Origin: Ramlibacter algicola
GTDB taxonomy: Bacteria > Pseudomonadota > Gammaproteobacteria > Burkholderiales > Burkholderiaceae_C
DNA length: 64,000 bases
Direction of reading: 5' to 3'
Assembly: GCF_016641735.1 (NCBI RefSeq)
Contig: NZ_JAEDAO010000001.1
Coordinates: 2,790,001 to 2,854,000 of the forward strand
Both the position numbers and the translations under genes were made by a program. Numbering within the stretch: position 1 is the stretch's first letter; the number at the start of each line of letters is the position of its first letter. This document shows positions 63,281-64,000 of the stretch, piece after piece. Under the pieces are notes generated by a model. That model saw only the letters and a program-made list of their open reading frames with translations. It had not been told where the DNA came from and ran no database searches.

Positions 63281-63540
63281 CTGCGGGGCCTCATCGGGGG
63301 ACGCGGCCCGCCCGTGCGCTCGGGCAGGTGCCGGAACATGATGCGGCCCTTGGTGAGGTCGTAGGGCGACATCTCCAGGGTCACGTCGTCACCCGCGATG
63401 ATGCGGATGCGGTGCTTCTTCATCTTGCCGCCGGTGTAGGCGACCAGTTCGTGTCCGTTGGTCAGCACCACGCGGCACCGCGAGTCGGGCAGCACTTCGG
63501 CCACCTTGCCTCGCATCTCGATCAATTCTTCCTTGGCCAT
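63277..63540 (-). CDS. infA: Translation initiation factor IF-1
   Basis: 87 residues. S1-like OB fold: [56 protein letters not shown]. The C-terminal extension (about 73-87) is absent from the 72-residue IF-1 in the ribosomal protein operon, so this is probably a second copy, as in many Burkholderiales. The Shine-Dalgarno AGGAGGG lies 5 bases before the ATG. It follows the RRM gene and leads directly into the zinc-ribbon gene. Confidence 0.94.
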   Translation of the reverse strand: MAKEELIEMRGKVAEVLPDSRCRVVLTNGHELVAYTGGKMKKHRIRIIAGDDVTLEMSPYDLTKGRIMFRHLPERTGGPRPPMRPRR

Positions 63541-63600
63541 GGGGCCCTCCTGCGCATGCCGCCGGGCGGCACGCGCGCTGCGTTGCGGGATGTGCGTGGA

Positions 63601-63897
63601 TCAGTAGCCGCGGCGGCCACCGAAGCCACCGCCGCCGCCGGAGCGCGGCTCCATCGGGCGCGCTTCGTTGACGACCAGGCCCCGGCCGCCCATGTCGCGG
63701 CCGTTCATGCCCTCGATGGCGGCCTGCGCCTCGGCGGGCGAACCCATCTCGACGAAGCCGAAGCCCTTGGAGCGGCCGCTGTCGCGGTCCATGATCACCT
63801 TCGCGCTGGTGACCGAGCCGAAGGCCTCGAAGGCCTGCTGCATGTCGCTGTCACTGAAGGAATACGGCAGGTTGCCGACGTAAAGTTTGTTGCCCAT
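63601..63897 (-). CDS. RRM-domain RNA-binding protein
   Basis: 98 residues. One RNA recognition motif: RNP2 KLYVGNLPY at residues 4-12 and RNP1 KGFGFVEM about 35 residues later. A glycine-rich tail follows (GGGGGFGGRRGY), the form of cold-inducible bacterial Rbp proteins. The ATG at 63897 has GGAGGCC 5 bases upstream; the in-frame extension to 63990 is untranslated leader. Upstream of infA with a 60-base gap. Confidence 0.92.
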   Translation of the reverse strand: MGNKLYVGNLPYSFSDSDMQQAFEAFGSVTSAKVIMDRDSGRSKGFGFVEMGSPAEAQAAIEGMNGRDMGGRGLVVNEARPMEPRSGGGGGFGGRRGY

Positions 63898-64000
63898 GGG
63901 GGGCCTCCATGCTGGATAGTGAGACCGCGATGGAGCCCGGATGCGTTCACAAACCCTTGAGGACGCGCGAAAAGCGAAGCTGACAATCACCGCAGAGAAA

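Overview
This is a GC-rich stretch of chromosome from a betaproteobacterium, most likely order Burkholderiales, family Comamonadaceae (a Ramlibacter- or Variovorax-like organism). The basis is gene order and protein similarity recalled from these families, not a database search: the block rpsB-tsf-pyrH-frr-uppS-cdsA-dxr-rseP-bamA-skp-lpxD-fabZ-lpxA-lpxB, a PhaR regulator, DUF6502/DUF5666 and DUF2889 genes, and an 87-residue IF-1. There is no prophage, insertion sequence, CRISPR array or rRNA. Two tRNA genes are present. Coding density is high and no gene-free gap reaches 300 bases. The largest gaps are 53974-54235, 61210-61455, 59788-60003, 12503-12687, 31856-32031, 36733-36905, 29398-29562, 44152-44307 and 50417-50565.

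Region by region: 1-12502 (minus) is one long run for translation (rpsB, tsf, frr), UMP kinase, isoprenoid and phospholipid precursors (dxr, uppS, cdsA), envelope biogenesis (rseP, bamA, skp) and lipid A synthesis (lpxD, fabZ, lpxA, start of lpxB). 12688-16747 (plus) holds an amidase, a D-amino-acid dehydrogenase and the NAD(P)H-hydrate repair enzyme. 16751-25101 (mostly minus) holds a DUF899 protein, an SDR, RNase R, tRNA-Leu, RimO, PhaR, tRNA-Val and RelA. 25098-29397 has an alpha/beta hydrolase, 3-hydroxybutyrate dehydrogenase, a metallophosphoesterase that seems to start at CTG, a lipid-kinase-like protein and a SIMPL-domain protein. 29563-39828 has an OmpR/EnvZ-type pair, ispF/ispD, mfd, an NfeD/slipin pair and serB.

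39830-49072 holds a PhoD-like phosphatase coupled to an orphan 7TMR-DISM/PAS histidine kinase, an MFS transporter, a phosphatidylserine synthase-like enzyme, a 2H phosphodiesterase, and a DUF6502-DUF5666 lipoprotein pair. 49074-60893 is a more accessory set: two PilZ proteins, DUF2721, an aldo/keto reductase, YidB, thioredoxin 2, a lytic-transglycosylase-like protein, a Pro-Thr-repeat/Asp-box lipoprotein, a class A PBP, a methyltransferase, DUF2889, an XRE-type regulator and DedA. 60916-63897 has a small lipoprotein, a MipA-like outer-membrane protein, an SRPBCC protein, and a cassette of RRM protein, IF-1 and a four-cysteine microprotein.

Most of the window is ordinary core genome. The parts worth a second look are three different intergenic inverted repeats (31868-32034, 36734-36821, 44190-44303), the apparent CTG start at 27632, the DUF6502/DUF5666 pair, the IF-1/zinc-ribbon/RRM cassette, the PhoD-kinase pair, and several leader hairpins. 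I do not see a clearly new multi-gene defence or metabolic system.
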